Shown here piece after piece: positions 37,353-46,902 of a stretch of DNA of 64,000 nt. The notes beneath the pieces were generated by a model. That model was not told the origin of the DNA. It saw only the letters and a program-made list of their open reading frames with translations, and did no database searches. A program made the translations under genes and the position numbers. Source of the DNA: Ideonella benzenivorans (GTDB taxonomy: Bacteria; Pseudomonadota; Gammaproteobacteria; Burkholderiales; Burkholderiaceae_C); the NCBI RefSeq assembly GCF_020387415.1, contig NZ_JAGWCB010000012.1, positions 558,001 to 622,000 on the forward strand, given 5' to 3'. Position 1 is the stretch's first letter; every line of letters begins with the position of its first letter.

Positions 37353-39241
37353 GGAGACCCCCTCTGTCGCGGGTTCACTTCGGGTCGCTCCTGCCCATCC
37401 TGCTGTTGGGCTGCGGGGGCTTGTGCGCCGCGGCCGACGACATCCCGCCCCCCCCACCGGCGGCAGCTGCCTCGGCCGCCGAGCCGGCCCCCCCGCCCGC
37501 CCCTGCGACCCAACGGCCCCGGCTGACGGTCGACGCGCCCGGTGCGCTGAAATCCCTGCTGGAGAGCGGCCTGGACCTGGCCCGCGCGATCCAACTGCCC
37601 GATGCCGGCGAGCTGAGCGATGCCGAGTGGTCCCGGCTGATCGCCGCGGCCCCCGCCCAGGCCCAGGAACTGGCCCGCACCGCGGGCTACTTCAACGCCC
37701 AGGCCCGCATCAGCCAGCTGGAAGGGGGCGGCACCCAGCCCCTGCGCGTCACGCTGACGCTGGAGCCCGGACCGGCCGTGCACATCGGTCGGGTGACACT
37801 GCAGATCCAGGGCGAGCTCTATGACCTGGCGGAAGAAGGCGATGCCCCCGCGCAAGCCCTGCGCCAGCAGATCGAACAGCAATGGGCCCTGCCCGTGGGG
37901 GCCCGTTTCACCCAGGACACCTGGGACAACGCCAAGACCGCGGTGATCGGCACCCTGCGTTCGGCCGGCTATGCGGCCGCCAGCTGGGCCGGTACCGCCG
38001 CGGAGGTCGACCCCGACACCCAGAAGGTGCGGCTCTTCGTGGTGGCCGACAGCGGACCCCTCTACCGAGCGGGCACGATCGAAGTGACTGGCCTGGTGCG
38101 CCATGACACCGCGCGCATCCGCGACCTGAGTGGCATCCCGCCCGGCACCGCGCTCACCGAGGCCAAGCTGCAGGACTACCAGGAACGCCTGAGCAAGACC
38201 GGCCTGTTCGACCAGGTCAGCGTCAGCATGGACCCCGACGTGGAGAAGGCCGGCCAGGCCCGGGTGCTGGTGCAGGTGCGCGAAACCCCGCTGCAGACCG
38301 CCACCACCGCGCTGGGCATCAGCACCGCCAGCGGCCCACGGGCCAGCCTGGAGCATGTGCACCGGCAGGTGTTCGGCTTCCCGGTCACCGCCACCAACAA
38401 GTTTGTCTGGGGCAAGAACGAGCAGTCCTGGAATGGCGAAGTCTCCAGCTACCTGAACCAGCACCTGCAGCGCGATCTGGTCGGCGGGCAGGTGGACCGC
38501 CAGCTGACCGCCGACGACATGGTGCTGGCCCAGCGCCTGCGCATCGGCCGCTCGACCGAGCACCCGGTGGTCGAACGGCTGGATTACGTCGAGCTGGATG
38601 GCTCGCGCGAGTGCACCCGCGAGGGGGCCCATTTCTTCAACTGCGAGACGCTCAAGGCCGCCTCGGTGGCCACCAACCGCACCTGGCGCAAGGTGGACAG
38701 CGTGCTGCTGCCCACCAGCGGCTACACGCTGACGGCGCAGTTCGGCACTGGCCTGGCCGACGGCAGCGACACCAAACGTGGCGCCTTCGCACGGGCCTAT
38801 GGCCGCCTGACCGCCTACTGGCCGGTGGGCGGCTGGTACACCCAGGGCCGCCTGGAACTGGGAAAGGTCATCATGCAGCCCGATGTGCAAGTGCCCGACA
38901 GCCTGCGCTTCCGTGCCGGCGGGGACAACTCGGTGCGCGGCTATGCCTGGCGCACGCTGGCCCCCAGCACGGCCGATGGCGGCATCACCGGGGGCCGCAT
39001 GCTTTTCACCACCAGCCTCGAGGTCGCCCACCCCCTCTCGGAGGCCCTGCCCTCGGTCTGGGGCGCGCTGTTCGTCGATGCCGGCCGGGCGGCCGACAAG
39101 ATCAGCGAGCTCAACCCCGCGCTGGGCTATGGTGTGGGGGTGCGCTGGCGCAGCCCGGTCGGCCCGCTGGCGGTGGACTGGGCCTGGGGCCAGGAGGTGC
39201 ACCGTGGCCGGCTGCACCTGAATGTCGGCATCGCCTTCTGA
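37349..39241 (+). CDS. tamA: Translocation and assembly module TamA (Omp85 family)
   Basis: This outer-membrane protein of 630 aa carries an N-terminal signal peptide (RRPPLSRVHFGSLLPILLLG and on to LCAAA), a Pro/Ala linker, POTRA-type repeats to about residue 300 (for example GTIEVTGLVRHDTARIRDLSGIPPG is one POTRA boundary), and a C-terminal 16-strand barrel with the Omp85 VRGY motif (in NSVRGYAW) and a terminal Phe (GIAF). With TamB it helps deliver proteins or lipids to the outer membrane. No ATG fits. The GTG at 37349 overlaps the VWA stop (GTGA) and gives a good signal peptide. A CTG at 37364 behind GAGGAG is an alternative. Confidence 0.88.
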   Translation: MRRPPLSRVHFGSLLPILLLGCGGLCAAADDIPPPPPAAAASAAEPAPPPAPATQRPRLTVDAPGALKSLLESGLDLARAIQLPDAGELSDAEWSRLIAAAPAQAQELARTAGYFNAQARISQLEGGGTQPLRVTLTLEPGPAVHIGRVTLQIQGELYDLAEEGDAPAQALRQQIEQQWALPVGARFTQDTWDNAKTAVIGTLRSAGYAAASWAGTAAEVDPDTQKVRLFVVADSGPLYRAGTIEVTGLVRHDTARIRDLSGIPPGTALTEAKLQDYQERLSKTGLFDQVSVSMDPDVEKAGQARVLVQVRETPLQTATTALGISTASGPRASLEHVHRQVFGFPVTATNKFVWGKNEQSWNGEVSSYLNQHLQRDLVGGQVDRQLTADDMVLAQRLRIGRSTEHPVVERLDYVELDGSRECTREGAHFFNCETLKAASVATNRTWRKVDSVLLPTSGYTLTAQFGTGLADGSDTKRGAFARAYGRLTAYWPVGGWYTQGRLELGKVIMQPDVQVPDSLRFRAGGDNSVRGYAWRTLAPSTADGGITGGRMLFTTSLEVAHPLSEALPSVWGALFVDAGRAADKISELNPALGYGVGVRWRSPVGPLAVDWAWGQEVHRGRLHLNVGIAF

Positions 39242-39251
39242 GAACGCCCGC

Positions 39252-42200
39252 ATGAGCGAACTGCCCCCCACCGACCCCACACCGACGCCCGACGTGCCGC
39301 CCCCCGCACCGGCCCGGCGCCGGGCCTGGCTGGCCGCCGCCGGGCTCGCGCTGGGTCTGGGCGCCGCCACCGCGGCCGGGCTGGGCGCCTGGGTCTGGCA
39401 CAGCCAGGACGGCCTGAGCCGTGCACTGGCCCTGGTGCCAGGGCTGACGGTGGAGGGCCTGCAGGGCACGCTGGCCGACGGGCGGCTTCAGGTTGGCCGC
39501 CTGCACCTGTCCCTCGCCAGCGGGCAGCTGGAGGTCACGCAGCTGCGGATCGAGACGCTGCACGCGCAGTGGCGCCCGCGGGCCGGCGCCTGGCTGCGGC
39601 TGGAGGCCGGGCGCATCGCCGCCGATCGTGTGCAATGGCAGTCCGCCACCAACGCGCCCGCCAGCCCGCCGCCCTCCGACCTGCGTCTGCCCCTGGACCT
39701 GCGCGTGGACCGTCTGGCCATCGGCCAGATCGACATCGCCCCGTTGCCGCCGTTGACCCACCTCCAAGCCCAGCTGGAACTGGGCGCCGGGCAAGGTCAG
39801 CAGCATCGCCTGACCCTGCAGAACCTCGACACCGACCGCTTCCAGGTCAGCGGCCAGGCCCGTATTGGCACTGCGGGCCCGATGGCCGTGCTGGGACAGC
39901 TGGCCCTGCACAGCCTGACGACCACCGACACATCGGCCAGCCTGCCCTGGCAGGCCACGCTGGCCCTGCAGGGACCGCTGAGCGCACTGGACGTGCACGC
40001 CCGGCTGGCCGGCCAGGCGGCCCATCCACAGGACACCGCGCCCCAGGCCGAGCTGCGCACCCACCTGAGCCCGTTCGCCGCCTGGCCGCTGGGCGAGCTG
40101 AGCCTGCAGACCACCGCCCTGGACCTGGCCGGCCTGAGCAGCAGCGCGCCTCACACCCGGCTGGACGTGCAGGCCCGGGTCCACAGCGCCGGGCTGCACC
40201 AGCCCGCCCAGGCGGAGGTGCAAGCCACCAACCAGGCCCCCGGCCGCTGGGACGAAGGCCGGCTGCCGCTGCGCACCCTGAGCCTGACGCTGCAGGGCAC
40301 GCCCCAGCCCTTGACCGAGCTGTCGCTGCAGCGTCTCGACCTCGAATGGGCCAACGCCAAGCAGTCGGCCGGCCGCTGGAGCGGCAAAGGCCGCTACCGC
40401 GTCGACCAGGGACGGGCCGACCTGACGCTGCAGGTGACCCACTGGCAACCTGCCGCCCTGGACCCCCGGCTGCCCGCCATGACGCTGGGCGGACCGGTGA
40501 CCCTGCAGCTGAGCGAGCTCCCGGTGCCCGGCCAGCCCGCCAGCGGCGCGGCGCCTACGCTGGCCCTGAAAACCGCGCTGCAAGGCCCCCTGGAAACCAG
40601 CGCCGGCGGCCACACCACGGCGGCATTCCAGTTCGACGGACAACTGGCCCGCCAGCGCGTGACCGTGCAGACCCTGCAGCTGAACGCCGGGGCCGCCCAG
40701 GCCTCACTGAGCGGCGACGCTCTGCGCCTGGCCAACGCCGACTGGCAATGGCAGATCAAAGGTCAGCTGAAGGACCTGGACCTGCGCACCTGGTGGCCCG
40801 GCGAGCCCGACAGCGAATGGCGCCGCGCCCCGCAACGCCTGCAGGCCGAGTTGAGCAGCACCGGCAGCCTGCCCGAAGACGTCGCGCCGCAGCCGCTGGC
40901 CTTGTGGAAAGCCCTGAAGGGGCAGATCCAGCTGCAGCTGCATCCCAGCGTGGTGGCCGGCGTGCCGGTCCAGGGACGGCTGGAAGTGGACAAGCGCGGC
41001 GAGCAACAGCGCGCCAGCGCCGAGCTCCAGCTGGACGACGGACACCTGCAGGCCCGCTGGGCCGGCAACGCCCTGGCCCCGGAACGTGCCCAGGGCGACG
41101 CCACGCTGACACTGCCCCGGCTGCAGACGCTGGCCCCCTGGCTGCGCCTGTTCCCGGCGCTGGCGGGCTGGGCCCCCCAGGCCGGCCGGCTGGACCTGAA
41201 CGCCCGCCTGGGCGGTGAGACCGGCAACGGTCGCTGGCAGACCCGGCTGGACCTGCAGGACCTGCAGGCCGGCACCGTGCAGATGAGCCAGGCCCAGCTG
41301 AACGCCCAGGGCGGCCTGCACGAGACCGACCCCTTGCAGGGCAGCCTGAAGATCCGCCAGCTGCGCGAAGGGGGTCGCAGCCTCACGCAGCTGGACGGTC
41401 AGCTCAGCGGCAGCCTGCAGCGCCACCATGCCAGCCTGCGGGCCGATACCGGCCTGCATCCGCCGGCCTGGCTGGAGCGCCTGGCGGGCAACCGCGGAGG
41501 CGCCCCAACCCAGTTGACGGCCGATCTGGACGGCCAGTGGCAGGCCGACACCGGCGGCCCACGCTGGCAGGGCACGCTGCAGCAGTTGCAGCTGCGCGCC
41601 GCCGATGGCAGCGGCCAGCCCTGGCTGGCCCTGCACACGGTCCAGGGCCACCTGCAATGGCGGCCCGACGGCAGCCTGCAGCAGGCCAGCCTGTCGCCCG
41701 GCGTGCTGGCCTTGCCCGGCGGCGGCGCGCTGCGCTGGACCGAGGCCAGCTGGCAGGGTGGCGACCCTGCCCGTCCACCGCGGGCCCTGCTGCGGGCCCA
41801 GCTGGACCCGCTGGCCGTTGCCCCGCTGCTGGCCAAGACCCAGCCCGGGATGATGTGGGCCGGTGACCTGCGGATGGGCGGCAGCATCGCCCTGCAGTGG
41901 GACCGGCAGCTGGACCTGGATGTGGTGCTGGAGCGCCAGTCGGGCGATCTCAGCATCGACGAGGACGGCTTGATCTCCACCCCGGGCCGCCTGGCGTTGG
42001 CGCTCAGCGATCTGCGGGTCGGCCTGAGCGCCCACCAGGGCCAGTGGCAGTTCACGCAAGGCCTGGCCGGCCTGCACCTGGGCGTCCTGGGCGGTGCGCT
42101 GACCGCCCGCACCGCGCCCGAGCGCTGGTGGCCGGACGTGCAGGCCCCCCTGCAGGGCAGCTTCAGCCTGAAGGTGGCCGAGCTGGGGGCCTGGGCCTCC

Positions 42201-43439
42201 TGGGTGCCGGCGGGCTGGCGCCTGGGCGGCGCGTTGGAGGCCAATGGCCTGGTGACCGGCCGCTGGGGCGCGCCCGAAGCCTCCGGCCAGGTCAACGGCC
42301 AGGGGCTGAGCCTGCGCAACGCGCTGCAGGGGGTGGATTTGAGCCAGGGCCAGTTGAAGCTGCATCTGGACGGCGCCCATGCCCACCTGGACAGCCTGCG
42401 TTTCAAGGGCGGAGACGGGCAGATCGAAGCCACCGGCGATGCCGAGTTGGGCGAGCATCCGCAAGCCCGACTGAAGATCGAGGCCCACCAGTTCCGTGCC
42501 CTCGGCCGGCTCGACCGCCGCTTGGTGGCCAGCGGCAACGCCACCCTGCTGCTGGACCGTGACCAGCTCGCCCTGGATGGCCAGGTCACCCTCGACGAGG
42601 GGCTGATCGACGTCAGCCGCGGCGACGGGCCCTCGCTGTCGGACGACGTGGTCATTGCGGGCACGCCGGCCGCCAGCACTGCCCCCCAGGATCCCAACGG
42701 CAATGGTGCCAAGCGGGTCACCCGCCTGAACCTGGCCCTGGACCTGGGCAAGAAGCTGCGGCTCAGAGGCCACGGCATCGACACCACGCTGCAGGGCGCG
42801 CTCAAACTCGGCAACCCGCAGCGCAAGCTGGCGCTGCAGGGCACAGTGCGCACCGTGCAGGGCACCTACAAGGCCTACGGGCAGAACCTGCGTATCGCGC
42901 GCGGCGACCTGCTGTTCACCGGCCCGCTGGACGACCCGCGGCTGGACATCTACGCGGTGCGCCCCAACCTGGACACCAACGTCGGGGTGCTGATCACCGG
43001 CACCGCGCTGAATCCGCGCGTGCGCCTGGCCAGCGACACCGACATGAGCGACACCGAGCGCCTGAGCTGGCTGGTCATGGGCCGCGCGCCGGACAATCTG
43101 GGCGAGGCCGACACCGCCATGCTGCAGCGCGCCGCCCTGGCCCTGCTGGCCGGCGACGGCGAGAGCCCCACCGACAAGGTGCTGGGGGCCCTGGGTCTGA
43201 CCGACTTCGGCATGCGGCGCGACACCAGCACCACCGGTGCCGGCAGCACGGTGCAGTCCACCATCTTCAGCGTGGGCAAGCAGTTGTCCAACCGCTGGTA
43301 CGTGGGCTACGAACACAGCATCAACGCCACGGCGGGCAGCTGGCAGCTGATTTACCGGGTGGCGCAACGCTTCACGCTGCGGGCCCAGTCGGGCGAGGAC
43401 AACGCCGTCGACGCGATCTGGTCCTGGCGCTGGAACTGA
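39252..43439 (+). CDS. tamB: Translocation and assembly module TamB (DUF490)
   Basis: This very long (1395 aa) inner-membrane-anchored periplasmic protein has one N-terminal membrane segment (LAAAGLALGLGAATAAGLGAWVW, residues about 33-55). A long series of repeating beta-strand units follows, expected to form the taco-like groove. The C-terminal DUF490 domain contains KLRLRGHGIDTTLQGALKLG and GTYKAYGQNLRIARGDLLFTG. It partners TamA (10-bp gap) and is proposed to carry lipids or outer-membrane proteins across the periplasm. The size and order tamA-tamB are classical. Confidence 0.92.
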   Translation: MSELPPTDPTPTPDVPPPAPARRRAWLAAAGLALGLGAATAAGLGAWVWHSQDGLSRALALVPGLTVEGLQGTLADGRLQVGRLHLSLASGQLEVTQLRIETLHAQWRPRAGAWLRLEAGRIAADRVQWQSATNAPASPPPSDLRLPLDLRVDRLAIGQIDIAPLPPLTHLQAQLELGAGQGQQHRLTLQNLDTDRFQVSGQARIGTAGPMAVLGQLALHSLTTTDTSASLPWQATLALQGPLSALDVHARLAGQAAHPQDTAPQAELRTHLSPFAAWPLGELSLQTTALDLAGLSSSAPHTRLDVQARVHSAGLHQPAQAEVQATNQAPGRWDEGRLPLRTLSLTLQGTPQPLTELSLQRLDLEWANAKQSAGRWSGKGRYRVDQGRADLTLQVTHWQPAALDPRLPAMTLGGPVTLQLSELPVPGQPASGAAPTLALKTALQGPLETSAGGHTTAAFQFDGQLARQRVTVQTLQLNAGAAQASLSGDALRLANADWQWQIKGQLKDLDLRTWWPGEPDSEWRRAPQRLQAELSSTGSLPEDVAPQPLALWKALKGQIQLQLHPSVVAGVPVQGRLEVDKRGEQQRASAELQLDDGHLQARWAGNALAPERAQGDATLTLPRLQTLAPWLRLFPALAGWAPQAGRLDLNARLGGETGNGRWQTRLDLQDLQAGTVQMSQAQLNAQGGLHETDPLQGSLKIRQLREGGRSLTQLDGQLSGSLQRHHASLRADTGLHPPAWLERLAGNRGGAPTQLTADLDGQWQADTGGPRWQGTLQQLQLRAADGSGQPWLALHTVQGHLQWRPDGSLQQASLSPGVLALPGGGALRWTEASWQGGDPARPPRALLRAQLDPLAVAPLLAKTQPGMMWAGDLRMGGSIALQWDRQLDLDVVLERQSGDLSIDEDGLISTPGRLALALSDLRVGLSAHQGQWQFTQGLAGLHLGVLGGALTARTAPERWWPDVQAPLQGSFSLKVAELGAWASWVPAGWRLGGALEANGLVTGRWGAPEASGQVNGQGLSLRNALQGVDLSQGQLKLHLDGAHAHLDSLRFKGGDGQIEATGDAELGEHPQARLKIEAHQFRALGRLDRRLVASGNATLLLDRDQLALDGQVTLDEGLIDVSRGDGPSLSDDVVIAGTPAASTAPQDPNGNGAKRVTRLNLALDLGKKLRLRGHGIDTTLQGALKLGNPQRKLALQGTVRTVQGTYKAYGQNLRIARGDLLFTGPLDDPRLDIYAVRPNLDTNVGVLITGTALNPRVRLASDTDMSDTERLSWLVMGRAPDNLGEADTAMLQRAALALLAGDGESPTDKVLGALGLTDFGMRRDTSTTGAGSTVQSTIFSVGKQLSNRWYVGYEHSINATAGSWQLIYRVAQRFTLRAQSGEDNAVDAIWSWRWN

Positions 43440-43487
43440 CACGCCGCGCCGGGGCGCCCATGTCACAATCACGGGCTGCACCCAGGC

Positions 43488-43562
43488 GCCGCCGTAGTTC
43501 AATGGATAGAACGGGGACCTCCTAAGTCTCAGATGCAGGTTCGATTCCTGCCGGGGGCACCA
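43488..43562 (+). tRNA. tRNA-Arg (anticodon CCT)
   Basis: A complete cloverleaf can be folded: D stem GTTC/GAAC, anticodon stem GGGAC/GTCTC with loop CTCCTAA (anticodon CCT, reads AGG), T stem GCAGG/CCTGC with loop TTCGATT, and encoded CCA at the 3' end. The acceptor stem GCCGCCG/CGGGGGC has one G-G mismatch at position 4-69. Every other pair is standard or G-U. AGG is a rare codon in high-GC genomes of this type. Confidence 0.9.
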
Positions 43563-43759
43563 CATCCCCGCCTGATGGCCGCTGTGCCCGCCCGGTGCCC
43601 GCGTGTGAGCCTTCGCTATCGCGCTGAGGCCCTTGTGACGGCGCTTCCCGCCCCCAGATCCAAGCAACTTTCCGGCCAAATCCGGTCTTCTCCGGCGCTG
43701 GGAACAGGTGGGCGGCTCTATACTGCCGCCCTGCGTGCATAGAAAGCGGGACGTCACAG

Positions 43760-45196
43760 ATGGGTGCCAAGTTGAAGATGGTGGGGCTGCTCACGATGGG
43801 AGCAGTGGCCGGTGCGCTGACCACCATCCAGTTCACGGCCGAGGCCCGGAACAGCTATGGCCCCCTGCCGCTGGAAGAAATGCAGCAACTGGCGGCCGTG
43901 TTCGGCATGATCAAGACCGACTATGTCGAGCCGGTCGATGAGAAGAAGCTGATCACCGACGCCATCTCCGGCATGGTGTCCGGGCTGGATCCGCACTCGC
44001 AGTACTTCGACAAGAAGTCCTACAAGGAATTCCGCGAAGGCACCTCTGGCCGCTTCGTCGGCGTGGGCATCGAGATCGGCATGGAAGACGGTCTGGTCAA
44101 GATCGTCTCCCCGATCGAAGGCTCGCCCGCCTACCGCGCCGGCCTGAAGTCCGGCGACCTGATCACCAAGATCGACGAGGCAGCCGTCAAGGGCCTGACC
44201 ATGGACGAGGCCATCAAGCGCATGCGCGGTGAGCCCAACACCAAGGTCGTGCTGACCGTGTTCCGCAAGAACGAGAACCGCAGCTTCCCGGTCACGATCA
44301 CCCGCGAAGAAATCCACGTCCAGAGCGTGAAGGCCAAGACCATCGAGCCGGGCTACGGCTGGATCCGCATCACGCAGTTCCAGGACCGCACGGTCGATGA
44401 CTTCGCCCGCAAGCTTGAGGAACTGTTCAAGCAGAACCCGCAGATGAAGGGCCTGGTGCTGGACCTGCGCAACGATCCGGGCGGTCTGCTGGAAAGCGCC
44501 GTCGCGGTGGCCGCCGCCTTCCTGCCGGCCAACGCGGTGGTGGTGAGCACCAACGGCCAGATCCCCGAATCCAAGGCCACCTTCCGCGCCACGCCGGACG
44601 ATTACCTCCGCCGCGGCAGCACCGACCCGCTCAAGAAGCTGCCGGCCGCGGTCAAGTCTGTGCCGCTGGTGGTGCTGGTCAACGAAGGCTCGGCCTCCGC
44701 CAGCGAGATCGTCGCCGGTGCGCTGCAGGACCAGAAGCGCGCCACGCTGATGGGCGCCCAGACCTTCGGCAAGGGTTCGGTGCAGACTGTGCGCCCGCTG
44801 TCGGCCGAGACCGCCCTGAAGATCACCACCGCGCGCTACTACACCCCCAGCGGCCGCTCCATCCAGGCCAAGGGCATCGTGCCCGAGGTCTGGCTGGACG
44901 AAACCGCCGAGGGCAATGTCTTCGCCGCCCTGCGCACCCGTGAGGCCGACCTCGACAAGCACCTGACCAACGGCCCCGAGGCCCAACAGGATGCTGCCCG
45001 CGAGAAGGCCCGTGAGGAAGCCCGCCAGAAGCTCGAGGAGCAGATCGCCAAGGACAAGAATGCCGTCAAGCCACTGCCCGAGTTCGGCAGCGCCGACGAC
45101 TTCCAGCTGGCCCAGGCGCTCAACCGCCTGAAGGGCAAGCCGGTGGTGGTCAGCAAGACCATGACCGAGCGCAAGGCCGAGGGCTCCGCGCAGTAA
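43760..45196 (+). CDS. ctpA: S41-family C-terminal processing protease (CtpA)
   Basis: This periplasmic serine protease of 478 aa has an N-terminal signal or anchor (MVGLLTMGAVAGALTTIQF). The PDZ domain lies at about 95-170 (VKIVSPIEGSPAYRAGLKSGDLITKID), and the tail-specific protease core carries the catalytic Ser in NEGSASASEIVAGALQD and Lys in FGKGSVQTVRPL. The C-terminal 90 residues are charged and coiled-coil-like. Such enzymes trim C-termini of periplasmic proteins and cell-wall enzymes. It follows the tRNA by 197 bp and probably starts its own operon with moeB (19-bp gap). Confidence 0.93.
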   Translation: MGAKLKMVGLLTMGAVAGALTTIQFTAEARNSYGPLPLEEMQQLAAVFGMIKTDYVEPVDEKKLITDAISGMVSGLDPHSQYFDKKSYKEFREGTSGRFVGVGIEIGMEDGLVKIVSPIEGSPAYRAGLKSGDLITKIDEAAVKGLTMDEAIKRMRGEPNTKVVLTVFRKNENRSFPVTITREEIHVQSVKAKTIEPGYGWIRITQFQDRTVDDFARKLEELFKQNPQMKGLVLDLRNDPGGLLESAVAVAAAFLPANAVVVSTNGQIPESKATFRATPDDYLRRGSTDPLKKLPAAVKSVPLVVLVNEGSASASEIVAGALQDQKRATLMGAQTFGKGSVQTVRPLSAETALKITTARYYTPSGRSIQAKGIVPEVWLDETAEGNVFAALRTREADLDKHLTNGPEAQQDAAREKAREEARQKLEEQIAKDKNAVKPLPEFGSADDFQLAQALNRLKGKPVVVSKTMTERKAEGSAQ

Positions 45197-45215
45197 GCAC
45201 CGCGCCGCCCTCCGC

Positions 45216-45983
45216 GTGACCGACGACGACCTGCTGCGCTTTTCGCGGCACATCCTGCTGGACGACATCGGCATCGAAGGACAGCAGCGCCTGCTGGACG
45301 CCCACGCGCTGGTGATCGGCGCTGGCGGGCTGGGCTCGCCGGTGGCGCTGTACCTGGGCAGTGCCGGTGTCGGCCGCATCACGCTGGTCGACCCGGACAC
45401 GGTGGACCTGACCAACCTGCAGCGCCAGATCGCCCACGCCCAGGACTGCATCGGCCAGCCCAAGGTGGCCTCGGCCGCCACCGCCATCCACGGGCTGCAC
45501 CCTGGCGCCCGGGTCGACACCCTGGTCCAGCGCGCCGATGCCGCCCTGCTCGATGCCTGGGTGCCTCAAGCCGATGTGGTGCTGGACTGCAGCGACAACT
45601 TCGCCACCCGCCAGCAGGTCAACGCCGCCTGCGTGCGCCACCGCCGGCCGCTGGTCAGCGGCGCGGCCATCGGCTTCGATGGCCAGCTGAGCGTCTACGA
45701 CAGCCGCCAGCCCGAGGCGCCCTGCTACGCCTGCCTGTTCCCGCCCGATGCCGCGGTGGAGGAAGTCCGCTGCGCCACCATGGGCGTGTTCGCGCCGCTG
45801 GTGGGCATCATCGGCGCGGCCCAGGCGGCCGAGGCGCTCAAGCTGCTGACCGGCGTTGGCAGCTCGCTGGCCGGCCGGCTGCAGATGCTGGATGCCCGGC
45901 AGATGCGCTGGAGTGAGATCCGCATTCCCCGCGCGCCGGACTGCCCGGTCTGCGCGTCCTTCCACCGCTCCGTTCACGGTTGA
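45216..45983 (+). CDS. moeB: MoeB/ThiF-type sulfur-carrier adenylyltransferase
   Basis: This E1-like enzyme activates the C-terminal Gly-Gly of MoaD or ThiS by adenylation for molybdopterin or thiamine synthesis. The nucleotide motif GAGGLGSPVALYLGSAGVG is near residue 35, VDPDTVDLTNLQRQ follows, and the Asp of LDCSDNF near 125 binds metal. Two Cys pairs (CYAC and CPVC) are likely zinc ligands. The start is a GTG at 45216 and the length 255 aa. It is followed by a LOG-family gene with the ATG at 45986, three bases after the stop. Confidence 0.9.
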   Translation: MTDDDLLRFSRHILLDDIGIEGQQRLLDAHALVIGAGGLGSPVALYLGSAGVGRITLVDPDTVDLTNLQRQIAHAQDCIGQPKVASAATAIHGLHPGARVDTLVQRADAALLDAWVPQADVVLDCSDNFATRQQVNAACVRHRRPLVSGAAIGFDGQLSVYDSRQPEAPCYACLFPPDAAVEEVRCATMGVFAPLVGIIGAAQAAEALKLLTGVGSSLAGRLQMLDARQMRWSEIRIPRAPDCPVCASFHRSVHG

Positions 45984-45985
45984 CC

Positions 45986-46882
45986 ATGGCCCCCCCTCCG
46001 CACCAGATCGATCCCCGTTTCCCGTCGGCCGAAGAAGAAGCGGCCCGCCAGAAAACCCCCTCGCCCTACAGCGGTCCGGAAAGCAGCTACCAGCTGGCCT
46101 TCACCGACCACGACTTTCTGCTGCGCAAGGACCTGCGGCCGGTGCGCATGCAGCTGGAGCTGCTCAAGCCCGAACTGGTACAGCAGGAACAGGGCGTGGA
46201 CAGCACCATCGTGATCTTCGGCAGCGCCCGCATTCCCTCGCTGGAGCAGGCCGCCCGCGAGCTGGACGCCGCCCGGGCCAGCGGTGAGGAACAGGCCATC
46301 CGCCGGGCCGAGACCCGCCAGCGCATGAGCGCCTATTACGAAGAGGCCCGCCGCCTGGCGAGCCTCATCACCGAGCGTTCCCGCTCGTTGGCCACGCCGG
46401 TCTATGTCTGCACCGGGGGGGGCCCCGGCATCATGGAGGCGGGCAACCGTGGCGCGCACGAAGCCGGCGGCAAGAGCGTGGGCCTGAACATCGTGCTGCC
46501 GCACGAGCAGGAGCCCAACCCCTTCATCACGCCGGAGCTGTGCTTCCAGTTCCACTACTTCGCGCTGCGCAAGATGCACTTCCTGATGCGCTCGGTGGCG
46601 CTGGTGTGCTTCCCGGGTGGCTTCGGCACGCTTGACGAGCTGTTCGAGACCCTGACCCTGACCCAGACCGGCAAGAGCCGGCGCCGCCCCATCCTGCTGG
46701 TCGGCCGTGAGTTCTGGACCCGCCTGATCGATTTCGACTGGCTGGTGGAGTCCGGCATGATCAACGCGCAGGATCTGTCGCTGTTCCGCTTCGTCGAGAC
46801 CGCCGAAGAGGCCTGGCAGGCCCTGGTGCAGGACGAGGGATTGCAGCTGGAAGCCCGCGATCCGGACCCCGCATCGGCCTGA
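45986..46882 (+). CDS. LOG-family protein (TIGR00730, nucleotide phosphoribohydrolase-like)
   Basis: This Rossmann-fold protein of 298 aa belongs to the group long mislabelled lysine decarboxylase. Defining motifs are GGGPGIMEAGNRGA and PGGFGTLDELFETLTLTQTG. The 80-residue N-terminal extension contains DHDFLLRKDLRPVRMQLELLKPE. Relatives cleave nucleoside 5'-monophosphates to base and ribose phosphate. The exact substrate is unknown. The ATG at 45986 is preferred to an in-frame TTG two codons upstream. It is downstream of moeB and probably cotranscribed. Confidence 0.88.
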   Translation: MAPPPHQIDPRFPSAEEEAARQKTPSPYSGPESSYQLAFTDHDFLLRKDLRPVRMQLELLKPELVQQEQGVDSTIVIFGSARIPSLEQAARELDAARASGEEQAIRRAETRQRMSAYYEEARRLASLITERSRSLATPVYVCTGGGPGIMEAGNRGAHEAGGKSVGLNIVLPHEQEPNPFITPELCFQFHYFALRKMHFLMRSVALVCFPGGFGTLDELFETLTLTQTGKSRRRPILLVGREFWTRLIDFDWLVESGMINAQDLSLFRFVETAEEAWQALVQDEGLQLEARDPDPASA

Positions 46883-46902
46883 CGCCGACGCACAATCGCG
46901 CC

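Noticed and set aside
37364-37366. CTG as a non-canonical start of tamA, seven bases after GAGGAG
   Set aside because: The GTG at 37349, overlapping the VWA stop as GTGA, gives a more basic signal peptide and needs no unusual start codon. The CTG remains an alternative.
43719-43724. TATACT as the -10 box of the ctpA promoter
   Set aside because: No acceptable -35 box is found 16-18 bp upstream, so I do not list it as a feature.
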